Positions 51,380 through 60,104 of a stretch of 64,000 nt of DNA are shown one piece after another. The notes under the pieces are model-generated. The model did not search any database and was not told the DNA's origin. It saw only the letters and a program-made list of their open reading frames with translations. Origin of the DNA: Deltaproteobacteria bacterium (GTDB taxonomy: Bacteria; Desulfobacterota; Desulfobacteria; Desulfobacterales; Desulfosarcinaceae); the NCBI GenBank assembly GCA_020444075.1, contig JAHLLR010000002.1, positions 62,001-126,000 of the forward strand, written 5' to 3'. The first letter of the stretch is position 1; every line of letters begins with the position of its first letter. The translations under genes and the position numbers were made by a program.

Positions 51380-51724
51380 ATGAATCATCAATTTCTGGAT
51401 TCCGGAAGCATCATGAGTGCCCAAAAGCGATTTTTTCTTTCAAACCTGGGCACGCCGGATACGCTGGTCGATCTGGCCGCCGGTCAGGGTTGGGGCCTAA
51501 AGGGAAAACGCCGGCAGCAAACCCTGTTTTGTCTCCAGGGAAGCGTGTGGGTCACTCAGGAATGCGATATCCACGACTATGTGCTCGAAGAGGGCGATGC
51601 CTTTCTCGTGACGCAGCCGGGGCTGGTGCTGGTGCGAGCCCTGACGCCGGCACGAATCGGCTACGCCGAAAGCCTGATGCCAATGCCCTTTAAAGGGCGT
51701 TTCAGCCAGACCGTCTTCAACTAG
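51380..51724 (+). CDS. DUF2917 family protein
   Basis: A 114-residue protein with the cupin-like DUF2917 core LFCLQGSVWVTQE ... DYVLEEGDAFLV. The start follows GAGGAGGCAGCA. Function unknown; it lies between the MocR operator and the EamA exporter and is likely co-regulated with it. Confidence 0.85.
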   Translation: MNHQFLDSGSIMSAQKRFFLSNLGTPDTLVDLAAGQGWGLKGKRRQQTLFCLQGSVWVTQECDIHDYVLEEGDAFLVTQPGLVLVRALTPARIGYAESLMPMPFKGRFSQTVFN

Positions 51725-51765
51725 TGCCCATTAAGATTTTTGGCGAACAGTAAAGTTGGGTTACC

Positions 51766-52647
51766 ATGAATGAAAAACGACTGGCCGTGCTGATGCTCTT
51801 TACGGCCGCCATCTTCTGGAGTACCAGCGGGGTGCTTATCAAGCTGGTCGCGCTTCATCCCATGGCCATTGCCGGCTGGCGCAGCCTAATTGCCGGCGGC
51901 GTCATCCTGCTCCTTTGCAGAAAAGAGGTACGGATTTCCTGGAGTATCAACCCGGTGATGGCAGCCGCCTGCATGGGGCTGTTCTGTATCTGCTTCGTGG
52001 TCGCCACCAAGCTCACCACGGCTGCCAACGCCATTGTTCTGCAGTATGCGGCATCGGCCTATGTGGCCATACTGGCACCTAAAATGCTCGGCGAACCCAC
52101 CCGGCGACAGGACTGGTATCTGTTGTCGGTGGTCGTCGGCGGCATCGGTCTCTTTTTTGTCGATACGCTTTCCGTGCGAGGCACTATGGGCATTCTGGTG
52201 GGCATGGTTGGATCGGCCTTCTGGGCCGGGGCCATGATTTTTCTGCGAAAATCCCGCAGCGGTTCCACCGCCTGGCCCCTGGCCCTGGGAAATTTCATGG
52301 CCGCGGGCCTGTGTCTGCCGTTCATGTTCAGACAGACACCCACGTCAATGGACTGGCTGGGGATCGTGGGCCTGGGCGTCATTTCACTGGGGGCCGGCTA
52401 CGCGGTCTTTGCCTATGCCATCAAGCGGGTCCGGGCGCTCGAGGCGGTCCTGATACCGTCCATCGAGCCGCTGATCAATCCCATGTGGGTTTTTATGGCC
52501 ACCGGTGAAGCGCCCGGCATGTGGGCGTTTTTAGGTGGAACCCTGGTGCTGGCCGCGGTGACGGTGCGCGGTATGGTTACGGTGTACAGTGGAAAGATCA
52601 CCTTCCCTGCGGTCAAGCCGGCAACACTTGCCTGTTCGACAGAATGA
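51766..52647 (+). CDS. EamA/DMT-family transporter
   Basis: A 293-residue protein with ten hydrophobic segments in two EamA repeats (LMLFTAAIFWSTSGVLIKL; ... SLGAGYAVFAYAIKRVRALE). Such carriers export amino acids or other metabolites. MocR regulators often control divergent EamA genes, and the operator layout here fits that. Confidence 0.9.
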   Translation: MNEKRLAVLMLFTAAIFWSTSGVLIKLVALHPMAIAGWRSLIAGGVILLLCRKEVRISWSINPVMAAACMGLFCICFVVATKLTTAANAIVLQYAASAYVAILAPKMLGEPTRRQDWYLLSVVVGGIGLFFVDTLSVRGTMGILVGMVGSAFWAGAMIFLRKSRSGSTAWPLALGNFMAAGLCLPFMFRQTPTSMDWLGIVGLGVISLGAGYAVFAYAIKRVRALEAVLIPSIEPLINPMWVFMATGEAPGMWAFLGGTLVLAAVTVRGMVTVYSGKITFPAVKPATLACSTE

Positions 52648-52989
52648 GCAGGCGGGCAGCGGCCGGTTCATTTTACCGACAATAGGGTTCGATACCTGTT
52701 GATACCGTTTTGATGCAAATTTTATCGTCTGGCCGGATGGTTCAGATGTTGTGGTGCACGCCCCGCCCAATTGCCTTGATTGGCTTTCCTCAAAACATTT
52801 CTGGATTCTACTCTATTTATAATCCCTCCATGCAATATCGATTCACCCTCCGGTTATGATGTGTGTTCTAATTGTTTCCGAAGTTGAAAAAGAGGCTTTC
52901 CAAGTAAGAAAAAGGAGTTATATTTAAGAGTAATACGATTCGCTGGAAACCTGTTTACTTATAAGCTACCGTCAGCCCTGCTCTGCTAT

Positions 52990-53018
52990 AAAAAAGCTGC
53001 CGGTACAACAGCTTTTTT
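52990..53018. terminator. bidirectional terminator before hcp
   Basis: AAAAAAGCTG pairs with CAGCTTTTTT (10 bp, 9-base loop), with T-runs on both strands. The 548-base stretch 52648-53195 around it has no credible gene; it also holds the inverted repeat at 53049. Confidence 0.75.
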
Positions 53019-53048
53019 CTTTCAATACCGACCCACATTTCTCATGCA

Positions 53049-53081
53049 CGCTGCATTCCGAGGCATGATCGGAATGCAGCG
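53049..53081 (+). promoter_or_regulatory. 13-bp inverted repeat upstream of hcp
   Basis: CGCTGCATTCCGA and TCGGAATGCAGCG pair perfectly around a 7-base loop, 115 bases before the hcp start. No T-run follows, so an operator or leader hairpin is more likely than a terminator. Confidence 0.55.
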
Positions 53082-53195
53082 GCGATGATTCGAAGAGACC
53101 TACCCTTTTAACGTGAGGAAAAGCTTGAGGCCGACCCGCCCTTCGAAAACATAGGGCCGGGCTATTGTTTTCCAAAACCATCAAGGAGGGAAGCC

Positions 53196-54824
53196 ATGTT
53201 TTGTTACCAGTGTGAACAGACAGCCAAAGGAACCGGTTGCACCATCCAGGGGGTTTGCGGCAAGCAGCCAGAGGTGGCCGCGCTGCAGGACCTGCTCCTT
53301 TACTCGCTCATGGGCTTGTCCCAGGTGGCGGTGGAGGGGCGTAAAGTGGGTGTATCCGATGGGGATGTAAATGTTTTCACCGTCAAGGCCGCCTTTTCGA
53401 CCCTGACCAATGTGGACTTTGATCCGGATCGTTTCGTGGACCTGATCAACCAATCGGTCAACCGGCGGGAAGCATTGAAAGCCAAGGTTCGCGCGGCCGG
53501 GGGCAATGGCGCCTGGCCGGCCGGGGCCGCCGCCTTCCAGCCCCAAGCCACCCAGGAAGGCCTGGTGGTCCAGGCTGAGCAGGTGGGACTCAAATCCTAT
53601 CCAGGCGACAACCCCGATATTCTGTCGCTGAAGCACACCGTGCTGTTCGGCATCAAGGGGGTCAGTGCCTATGCGGACCATGCATTGATCCTGGGGCAGG
53701 AGGACGAAAGCGTCTATGCATTTGTCCACGAAGGATTGGCCGCCATTCAACGCGACGACATGAGCGTGGACGACTGGGTGGCCATGGCCCTGCGATGCGG
53801 CGAAGCGGCCTACAAGGCCATGGAACGGCTGGACGCCGGCAATACGAAAACCTACGGCCACCCCGTGCCCACCCGGGTTCCACTGGGGTACAGGAAAGGC
53901 AAGGCCATCCTGGTCTCCGGGCACGACCTGAAGGATCTGGAAGAACTGCTCAAGCAGACTGAAGGAACGGGAATCAACATATACACCCACGGGGAGATGC
54001 TCGCCACCCACGGCTATCCCAAACTCAAAGCGTACCCGCATTTTTACGGCCAGTTCGGCACGGCCTGGCAAAAGCAGACCAAGGAGTTCGCCGAATTTCC
54101 CGGGGCTATCCTGATGACCACCAACTGCATCCAGCGGCCCAAGAATGACTACAAGGCCAACCTCTTCACCAGCGGCATGGTGGGCTGGCCGGACATTCCC
54201 CATATCTTAGACCTGAACTTCAAGCCCGTCATCGACCGGGCCCTGGCGCTTCCAGGTTTTACCGAGGACCGGGTGGATAAAGAGGTGACGGTGGGCTTTG
54301 CCCGCAATGCGGTGCTCGGCGTGGCCGACGAGGTCATCGAAGCGGTCAAGGCGGGCCAAATCCGGCACTTCTTTCTGGTAGCCGGCTGCGACGGTGCCAA
54401 ACCGGGGCGCAACTACTACACCGAATTCGTGGAAAAGGTTCCCAAGGATTGCATCGTTCTGACCCTGGCCTGCGGCAAATACCGCTTTTTCGATATGGAC
54501 CTGGGCGACATCGGAGGCATCCCCCGGCTGTTGGACGCGGGTCAATGCAACGATGCCTATTCGGCCGTGCAGATCGCCACGGCATTATCCAAGGCGTTCA
54601 ATGTGGGGGTCAACGAACTGCCTCTGTCGCTGATCATCTCCTGGTATGAGCAAAAAGCAGTGTGCGTGCTGCTGGCCTTGCTCTTCCTGGGCATCAAAGG
54701 CATTCGCCTCGGTCCGACCCTGCCGGCGTTCATTACGCCCAATGTGCTGGACACCCTGGTGAAGAATTTCGACATCAAGCCCATCGGCACGGCCGACGAG
54801 GACCTGAAGGCGATCCTGGGATAA
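53196..54824 (+). CDS. hcp: hybrid cluster protein (hydroxylamine reductase-like)
   Basis: A 542-residue Hcp of class I/II type: the N-terminal MFCYQCEQTAKGTGCTIQGVCG binds a [4Fe-4S] or [4Fe-3S] cluster, and the hybrid 4Fe-2S-2O cluster ligands lie in later motifs (GHDLKDLEELLKQT, LMTTNCIQRPK, VAGCDGAKPGRNYYTEF, LTLACGKYRFF, DAGQCNDAYSAV). Hcp removes NO or hydroxylamine under nitrosative stress. No hcr reductase gene is adjacent. AAGGAGG precedes the start. Confidence 0.96.
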   Translation: MFCYQCEQTAKGTGCTIQGVCGKQPEVAALQDLLLYSLMGLSQVAVEGRKVGVSDGDVNVFTVKAAFSTLTNVDFDPDRFVDLINQSVNRREALKAKVRAAGGNGAWPAGAAAFQPQATQEGLVVQAEQVGLKSYPGDNPDILSLKHTVLFGIKGVSAYADHALILGQEDESVYAFVHEGLAAIQRDDMSVDDWVAMALRCGEAAYKAMERLDAGNTKTYGHPVPTRVPLGYRKGKAILVSGHDLKDLEELLKQTEGTGINIYTHGEMLATHGYPKLKAYPHFYGQFGTAWQKQTKEFAEFPGAILMTTNCIQRPKNDYKANLFTSGMVGWPDIPHILDLNFKPVIDRALALPGFTEDRVDKEVTVGFARNAVLGVADEVIEAVKAGQIRHFFLVAGCDGAKPGRNYYTEFVEKVPKDCIVLTLACGKYRFFDMDLGDIGGIPRLLDAGQCNDAYSAVQIATALSKAFNVGVNELPLSLIISWYEQKAVCVLLALLFLGIKGIRLGPTLPAFITPNVLDTLVKNFDIKPIGTADEDLKAILG

Positions 54825-54849
54825 CCGATTCGGTTGGGGTTGGCCAAAA

Positions 54850-54885
54850 AAAGGGGCTGCCTGCGACGCCTGCGGCTGCCCCTTT
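54850..54885. terminator. bidirectional terminator between hcp and ssb
   Basis: AAAGGGGC pairs with GCCCCTTT, with partial pairing inside; A-run before and T-run after. It serves converging hcp and ssb. Confidence 0.75.
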
Positions 54886-54914
54886 AACTTTTATGCCAGC
54901 GGTCAACAGTAAGC

Positions 54915-55382
54915 TTAGAACGGGATATCATCCTCCTTGTCATTCTGGTAGGACTGCTGGGGGTACCCCTGATCCTGCGGATAGCCGCCACCGCCACCGC
55001 CGCCTGCTGCCGGCCGGGGACCACCACCTCCGCCCTCGCGGGTGCCGAGCATCTGCATGATGCCCCGCTGGTCGACCACGATTTCCGTGGTATAGCGGTC
55101 CTGCCCGTCCTGCCCCTGCCATTTGCGGGTCTGTAGTTTCCCTTCGATGTAGACCTGCCGACCCTTGGACAGATATTCCCCGCAGATTTCGGCCAGCTTG
55201 CCGAACACGACCACGCGGTGCCATTCAGTTTTTTCGCGTTTCTCTCCGCTGTTTTTATCTTTCCAGGATTCTGACGTTGCAATGGAAAAATTGGCTATCG
55301 GTTTCCCGTCAGCGGTGTACCTGATTTCAGGATCCTGCCCCAGATTTCCCACCAAAATGACTTTATTAATACCACCCGCCAT
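54915..55382 (-). CDS. ssb: single-stranded DNA-binding protein
   Basis: A 155-residue SSB: OB fold from [21 protein letters not shown] through [16 protein letters not shown], then a Gly-rich linker ([11 protein letters not shown]) and the acidic tip DDIPF that binds partner proteins. It works in replication and repair. The start follows GAAAGGAAGG. Confidence 0.97.
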   Translation of the reverse strand: MAGGINKVILVGNLGQDPEIRYTADGKPIANFSIATSESWKDKNSGEKREKTEWHRVVVFGKLAEICGEYLSKGRQVYIEGKLQTRKWQGQDGQDRYTTEIVVDQRGIMQMLGTREGGGGGPRPAAGGGGGGGYPQDQGYPQQSYQNDKEDDIPF

Positions 55383-55453
55383 AAGTTACCTTCCTTTCAT
55401 TCATGGGCGTCCGATCGCAGCCCGTTGGTTCTGACCAGATTTTATGGGTTTTA

Positions 55454-56563
55454 TTATCGATTTTTTGTCAGCCACGCAACCACCCTTCCGGCTATCGGCT
55501 TTTTGGCCCGGATGGCCGCGTGGGGGCACACCTCCAGGCAGCAGTAGCAGCGGATGCACGTGTCGGTGTTAAAGCTAATTCCCCGGTCCGTGTAGGAGAT
55601 GGCCTTGGCCGGGCAATACTTCCAGCACTCGCCGCACAGCTTGCAGGCCTTGTTGTCCGCGACCGGCTGCTGAATAACGAACCTGCGCATGAACCGGCCC
55701 ATGTAGTCCGGCCCCATGGTCAGCGAGCCCAGTTCCGGAAATTGAAAGTCATCCAGGATCTTCAGGTCGCCGTTGATATGAACCCTGCCGTCATACACCC
55801 CCATTTCCCTGGCATTGCGGTGGGTTTCAAGGGTATCGGGATCCAGTCCCACCTGAAGGCAGGCCACATGATCCACGGCGTGGGCATTTTTACCTCCCAT
55901 CAGCAGTCCCAATTCCCTGGGGGTCCCGCTTCTTCCCGGCCCCTGACCTTCCATGGCCAGGATGCCGTCCAGGATGGTATAGGCCGGGCCGACAGCCTGG
56001 AAAATGCTGACGATCAGGCGTCCGAACATCTGCCGATCGACGCCCGTGCGCATGTGCCATTCGGGTTTTTTCAGGCCCACGATGCTGCCGAAGAGATTTT
56101 TAACCCCCAGGGTCAGCATCATCTGGGTATGGGTCTTGAGCTTGGCCAGGTTGATCACCACATCGGCTTCCATGGCATCTTTGGCTATGTCGATGCTGCC
56201 GAAAGGTTCACCCACGTCCACCGCAATGGTTTCTTCAAAGGGTTTGACCGTCACGTCGAGGCCTTTGAGAATTTCTTCGTACCCACCTTTTTTCCACAGC
56301 TTCGAAAAGCTACCCATGGCCGGGCTGTCCGATATCTGGACCCGGGCCCCGTTGGCCAAGGCGAACTCGGCGGCCGCCTTGAGAAGCAGCGGGTGGGTGG
56401 TCAGCGCCTTTTCGGGTGCTGCCGGGGCGAGAAAATTGGGTTTGATCAGCACCCGGTCTCCCGTGTCGATGGTCGGCCCCTCGTTGGATTCCAGCATCTC
56501 GAAAACGATGGGCCGAAGCACCTCTTCGTTGTAGGCTGCTTTTCGAATCATGACAGTGGACAT
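55454..56563 (-). CDS. DUF362 domain/4Fe-4S ferredoxin protein
   Basis: A 369-residue protein: DUF362 domain (residues 1-285; VLIKPNFLAP, DSPAMGSFSKLWKKGG, DVVINLAKLKTHTQ, GVKNLFGSIVGLKK) followed by two [4Fe-4S] motifs (CKLCGECWKYCP and CIRCYCCLEVCP). It may take part in cofactor or Fe-S chemistry; the function of DUF362 is unsettled. The open frame reaches 56857 across the divergent methylase start, so ATG 56563 is preferred, although neither it nor ATG 56551 has a clear ribosome site. Confidence 0.83.
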   Translation of the reverse strand: MSTVMIRKAAYNEEVLRPIVFEMLESNEGPTIDTGDRVLIKPNFLAPAAPEKALTTHPLLLKAAAEFALANGARVQISDSPAMGSFSKLWKKGGYEEILKGLDVTVKPFEETIAVDVGEPFGSIDIAKDAMEADVVINLAKLKTHTQMMLTLGVKNLFGSIVGLKKPEWHMRTGVDRQMFGRLIVSIFQAVGPAYTILDGILAMEGQGPGRSGTPRELGLLMGGKNAHAVDHVACLQVGLDPDTLETHRNAREMGVYDGRVHINGDLKILDDFQFPELGSLTMGPDYMGRFMRRFVIQQPVADNKACKLCGECWKYCPAKAISYTDRGISFNTDTCIRCYCCLEVCPHAAIRAKKPIAGRVVAWLTKNR

Positions 56564-56748
56564 GGCAGCGGGTGCTTTCTGAAGCTTACCCTTGAAAAGG
56601 CCGGCAGCTTTCAGTGCCGCGGCGTCAAGGGTGAACAACGGTGATTGAACATCTGTAATCGAACTGATAGGATGACGCTCGTCAGGCAACTTAATATTGA
56701 TGCAGCGGTTAATCAAGTCCTTTCCCCGTCCAGTGACTGTCCAAAGCG

Positions 56749-57960
56749 ATGACTGATTCGATCTCCGCAAATGCGAAAAACGATCATGCCGGTGACAGCG
56801 CCTTTGACAAGCGTGTCCGCCGTCACGTTGCCGGTCGTGTTCGCGCTTACCATGCAATCACCTCCCCGGGTTTCGAGAATCTCTGTCATCAGGAATTGAT
56901 GGCCCTGGGCATTGATACTCCAGCGATGTCCGGGCACGCCGGAGGCGTGACGTTTACCGGTCGGCTGGTGGACTGCCTGCGGGCCAACCTCCATCTTCGC
57001 ACGGCCACGCGCATTCTCCTGCGTATCGATTCATTTGCCGCTACGAACGCGCGCCAGCTGGAAAAAAAATCATCCGAAATTCCCTGGGAACTGTTTCTTC
57101 CATCCGGGCGCATGCCGGATTTCCGGGTGAGCAGCCGGCGATCAAGGCTCTATCACACCAAAGCCATCGCAGAAGGCTTGCAAGGCGGCATCGCCGCACG
57201 GTCGAGCGGCTCTTCCGATTCCGCATCCTCGTCGATTCCCCAGACCCTGTTCGTGCGTGCGGTGGAAGATCGGTTTACCCTTTCCCTGGACAGCAGTGGG
57301 GATCCGCTTTACAAGCGGGGGCTGAAGGCGGGTCCGGCCCGGGCGCCCATTCGTGAAACCCTGGCGGCGGCCCTGCTCATGACCGCCGGGTACGATCCCC
57401 GACGGCCCCTGGTGGACCCCTTGTGCGGATCCGGCACCTTTTCCCTGGAAGCGGCCATGATGGCCAAACAGATGGCACCGGGCGTGAAGCGGACATTTGC
57501 CTTCATGGGCTGGCCGGCCTTTCGTGAAAGCCAGTGGAGGTTTGTAAAGCGGGAGGCCGAATCAAAAGTGCAGGATTTGGCGCAGCCCCTGATCTTCGCG
57601 TCGGACATCGACGCAGGTGCCTGCGAAAGGCTGACCGGCATGATTGCCGGCAACGGGTTGTCAGATGCCGTCGTGGTAGGGCAAAAGGATTTTTTTCAAT
57701 GTGAGGCCGCTCAGTATGGCGGCGGGCCGGGGCTGGTGGCGATCAATCCGCCCTATGGTGTCCGCATCGGTTCTGCCAGACAGGCGGACGATCTGTTCAA
57801 GAATATCTGCCGGCACCTGACAACGTGTTTCAAAGGATGGACGGTCGCCCTGATCGCTCACCGGCCGGCGCTTACCCAAGGGCTGCCTTTTCCGGCCAGA
57901 CGCGTGGCGCTGCTGCATGGAGGACTGAAGCTGACGCTGATCCTTGGAACCATCAAGTAG
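56749..57960 (+). CDS. THUMP-domain RNA methyltransferase, RlmL-like
   Basis: A 403-residue N2-guanine methylase type protein: ferredoxin-like and THUMP head (ITSPGFENLCHQELMALGI), then a Rossmann methylase with DPLCGSGTFSLEAAMMAKQM and the catalytic AINPPYGVRIG. It most resembles the N-terminal half of RlmL, which modifies 23S rRNA G2445. It overlaps no other gene if the DUF362 start at 56563 is right. Confidence 0.9.
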   Translation: MTDSISANAKNDHAGDSAFDKRVRRHVAGRVRAYHAITSPGFENLCHQELMALGIDTPAMSGHAGGVTFTGRLVDCLRANLHLRTATRILLRIDSFAATNARQLEKKSSEIPWELFLPSGRMPDFRVSSRRSRLYHTKAIAEGLQGGIAARSSGSSDSASSSIPQTLFVRAVEDRFTLSLDSSGDPLYKRGLKAGPARAPIRETLAAALLMTAGYDPRRPLVDPLCGSGTFSLEAAMMAKQMAPGVKRTFAFMGWPAFRESQWRFVKREAESKVQDLAQPLIFASDIDAGACERLTGMIAGNGLSDAVVVGQKDFFQCEAAQYGGGPGLVAINPPYGVRIGSARQADDLFKNICRHLTTCFKGWTVALIAHRPALTQGLPFPARRVALLHGGLKLTLILGTIK

Positions 57961-57989
57961 GAGTCGGTTCTCTCTTATGGGTTGAACCG

Positions 57990-58478
57990 CTATTCAGAAA
58001 TATCGGCCACTTCGGCATGGGTCACCTCGAGCAGTTCCGAGGATGACAGCCGCATCATGGCATCGACGCTCCCCCCGCCTCCGTATACGGTTTCGATTCC
58101 AGCGGTGGCGGCGTCCACCAGGGTGCGCAGATTATTCCGGTGGCCGAACGGCGGCATACTGCCGACCACATATCCGGAAACCTCCAGGGCCTGCTCGGCA
58201 CGGGCAAATTTTACCTGTTTGCGATTCATGCCCAGATATGCGGCCAGTTTCTTGCGGTCCACCCGGGCCAGGCCGTTGTTGATCACCAGGATCGGCTGGT
58301 CCCCGGCCATGAACACCAGGGATTTAATGACCCTGTCGGTGTCCACACCCAGGGCCGTGGCTGCATCTTCCACCGTGGCGGTGTGGGCATCCATGGGCAG
58401 GATGACGGCTGCCAGGCGGTGGGTGTCGATGAAGGACTGCAGGTTTTGGCTGTTCAGCGGTGTCGTCATTGGTATCAA
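57990..58478 (-). CDS. YbaK/EbsC-type aminoacyl-tRNA deacylase
   Basis: A 162-residue YbaK domain (TVEDAATALGVDTDRVIKSL, VINNGLARVDRKKLA, GSMPPFGHRNNLRTLVD, GGGGSVDAMM). Members hydrolyse mischarged Cys-tRNA-Pro or related species. It overlaps the DUF2284 stop by ATGA. Confidence 0.9.
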   Translation of the reverse strand: MIPMTTPLNSQNLQSFIDTHRLAAVILPMDAHTATVEDAATALGVDTDRVIKSLVFMAGDQPILVINNGLARVDRKKLAAYLGMNRKQVKFARAEQALEVSGYVVGSMPPFGHRNNLRTLVDAATAGIETVYGGGGSVDAMMRLSSSELLEVTHAEVADISE

Positions 58479-59026
58479 TGCACCATGAGAAAGGCATAGC
58501 GATCCATCTTCTGGTCGTAGGCGGTACGCACGGCGATGGGAAAGTCGAACTGGCGCACGGTGCTATATACGTCCACGGCCATGGCCTCCGGGGCCGGCCG
58601 GGCCATGCGCGGCGTGTTGCAGGTGCGCCGGTCGCCGCTGCATTCCTTGCAGAAGCAGCACGAGTCCATGAACAGAAGAAAGGCCCGTTCGCAGCCGGCC
58701 AGAAAGATTTCGCGCTCCAATTTGATCAGGCGGGCGTTTATTTTGGCGGACCAGGCGTGACGGTCCTCGGGTTTGTCCATCCTGCCTTCGAAGTGGAGGA
58801 TCACGGCCTGGGTGTACTCATTGAAAAACCGTTCGCATTCGGCCACGGACGGGGTGTTGGGCGGGCAGGCGCCGCCGCGGCCGTATTCCCCGCAGCCGAA
58901 CATGCACTTCATGCGCACCCACTGGGCCACCACGATCTGCTTCGGATCGACCCATTTGTAATCGGTGTACCCCTGGGTGTGGAAGATGTTGTCGAGCGTT
59001 GCCTTTTTCTCCGCGTCAAAACTCAT
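58475..59026 (-). CDS. DUF2284 Cys-rich metal-binding protein
   Basis: A 183-residue DUF2284 protein with CMFGCGEYGRGGACPPNTP near residue 40 and FMDSCCFCKECSGDRRTC around 120, which likely bind Fe-S or another metal. Function unknown. It is co-translated with the YbaK gene. Confidence 0.88.
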   Translation of the reverse strand: MSFDAEKKATLDNIFHTQGYTDYKWVDPKQIVVAQWVRMKCMFGCGEYGRGGACPPNTPSVAECERFFNEYTQAVILHFEGRMDKPEDRHAWSAKINARLIKLEREIFLAGCERAFLLFMDSCCFCKECSGDRRTCNTPRMARPAPEAMAVDVYSTVRQFDFPIAVRTAYDQKMDRYAFLMVH

Positions 59027-59078
59027 GATGGAAGATCCTCAGCGTCGGGGATGTGGCCCCTTTATTATTTATGGCTGG

Positions 59079-59279
59079 TCAGTCCGGCGGCCATGTGCGA
59101 TTCAGGTGCTTGAGCATGTTGCGTACGGTATACCCGTGCATGGCCAGAAAGATCGTCAACTCCTCGAGATCGTATTCATCGATCTCGATTTCGCTGGTTT
59201 CGATCAGGTCAGCCAGGTCCGCGGCGGCATCGAGTACACGGTCCCATGCGTCGGCTTCTTTTTTGGATATGGCGGCCAT
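59079..59279 (-). CDS. short YebG-like protein
   Basis: A 66-residue protein with the YebG core (SKKEADAWDRVLDAAADLAD ... LTIFLAMHGYTVRNMLKHL). It lacks the first beta segment and basic tail of its neighbour, of which it looks like a shortened duplicate. The neighbour's stop lies eight bases upstream. Confidence 0.72.
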   Translation of the reverse strand: MAAISKKEADAWDRVLDAAADLADLIETSEIEIDEYDLEELTIFLAMHGYTVRNMLKHLNRTWPPD

Positions 59280-59287
59280 GGGAAGGT

Positions 59288-59635
59288 TTATTTACCTTTG
59301 GGTGCCGCCTTGGCCGCGGGGGTTTTCTTTTTTGCCGTCCCTGCCGGGGCTTCGTCCTTCTTCTCTTCACCCGTTGCAGGTGCCGGCGACACATGGGGTT
59401 TCAGGCCTTTGAGGATCCGGGTGACTTCGGGTCCGTTTTTGGCAAGAAAGACCGAAATGTCATCGATGGCCTTGCCGTCCAGTCCGATCTCCAGTCCGGC
59501 CTCTTTGATGTAAGCGGCCAGGGTTTCGGCTGCATCGAGCATCTTGTCGTAGGCCTCGGCCTCTTTCCTGACCAGGAACTCCCTGTCCAGTTCCACACCA
59601 TTTCGAACCACCACAAACTTGGTAATAACGGCCAT
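59288..59635 (-). CDS. yebG: YebG-family protein
   Basis: A 115-residue protein matching YebG: ITKFVVVRNGVELDREFLVRK, EAEAYDKMLDAAETLAAYI, DDISVFLAKNGPEVTRILKG and a Lys/Ala-rich tail. YebG is part of the SOS response in Escherichia coli; no LexA box (CTGT-N8-ACAG) was seen upstream here. Confidence 0.85.
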   Translation of the reverse strand: MAVITKFVVVRNGVELDREFLVRKEAEAYDKMLDAAETLAAYIKEAGLEIGLDGKAIDDISVFLAKNGPEVTRILKGLKPHVSPAPATGEEKKDEAPAGTAKKKTPAAKAAPKGK

Positions 59636-59671
59636 AATGAACGCTCCTTTGGTTTGCCGATTGCTCCGGAG

Positions 59672-60025
59672 TTATGGTTTTGAATAGTACCCTTCGGGCC
59701 AACTGCGGCCGAAGCCCCAGCGCCAGGGCGTAGGCAGCCACCCGTGACCGCCGATGCGAACACCCCAGTAAACCACATGAGAAAGCACAGGTCGGCCTTT
59801 TGCCGCGATGCATTGTTGCAGGGCAGCGTCGGCGGCCCTGCGCTGATCGGGGGTGCCCCCCCACCAGTAAACCCGGTCGTGTTCCACGCAGCAGTCGCCA
59901 TAGTCCAGGTCGGGAAAACAGGAGCACCCGTCACTGTGAAATGGCTTTTCGGGGAGGTGCTGCGGGCCGGGTGGATGACTGCATCCGCCGATAAGGATCG
60001 CAAATAGAATCAGAAGCCATTTCAT
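59672..60025 (-). CDS. phospholipase A2-like lipoprotein
   Basis: A 117-residue protein with a lipobox leader (MKWLLILFAILIGGC), so likely tethered to the membrane. The mature part has SCFPDLDYGDCCVEHDRVYW, which matches the CC-x2-HD core of phospholipase A2, and several further Cys. ATG 60025 follows CTGGAG. It may cleave lipids in the envelope or be an inactive relative. Confidence 0.78.
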   Translation of the reverse strand: MKWLLILFAILIGGCSHPPGPQHLPEKPFHSDGCSCFPDLDYGDCCVEHDRVYWWGGTPDQRRAADAALQQCIAAKGRPVLSHVVYWGVRIGGHGWLPTPWRWGFGRSWPEGYYSKP

Positions 60026-60104
60026 GTGCACTCCAGGAATTGACGGGCGATGCGGGTCTACCCCTATCAGCGAATGACTGCTTGCCACATCGGACGGGGA
60101 GTAG

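Noticed and set aside
52972-53184. 70-codon minus-strand frame before hcp
   Set aside because: It runs through the terminator and inverted repeat; no ribosome site or motif.
53181-54203. 340-codon minus-strand open frame
   Set aside because: Antisense to hcp, which has all cluster ligands.
55403-56644. 413-codon plus-strand open frame
   Set aside because: Antisense to the DUF362/ferredoxin gene; low-complexity His/Gly-rich translation.
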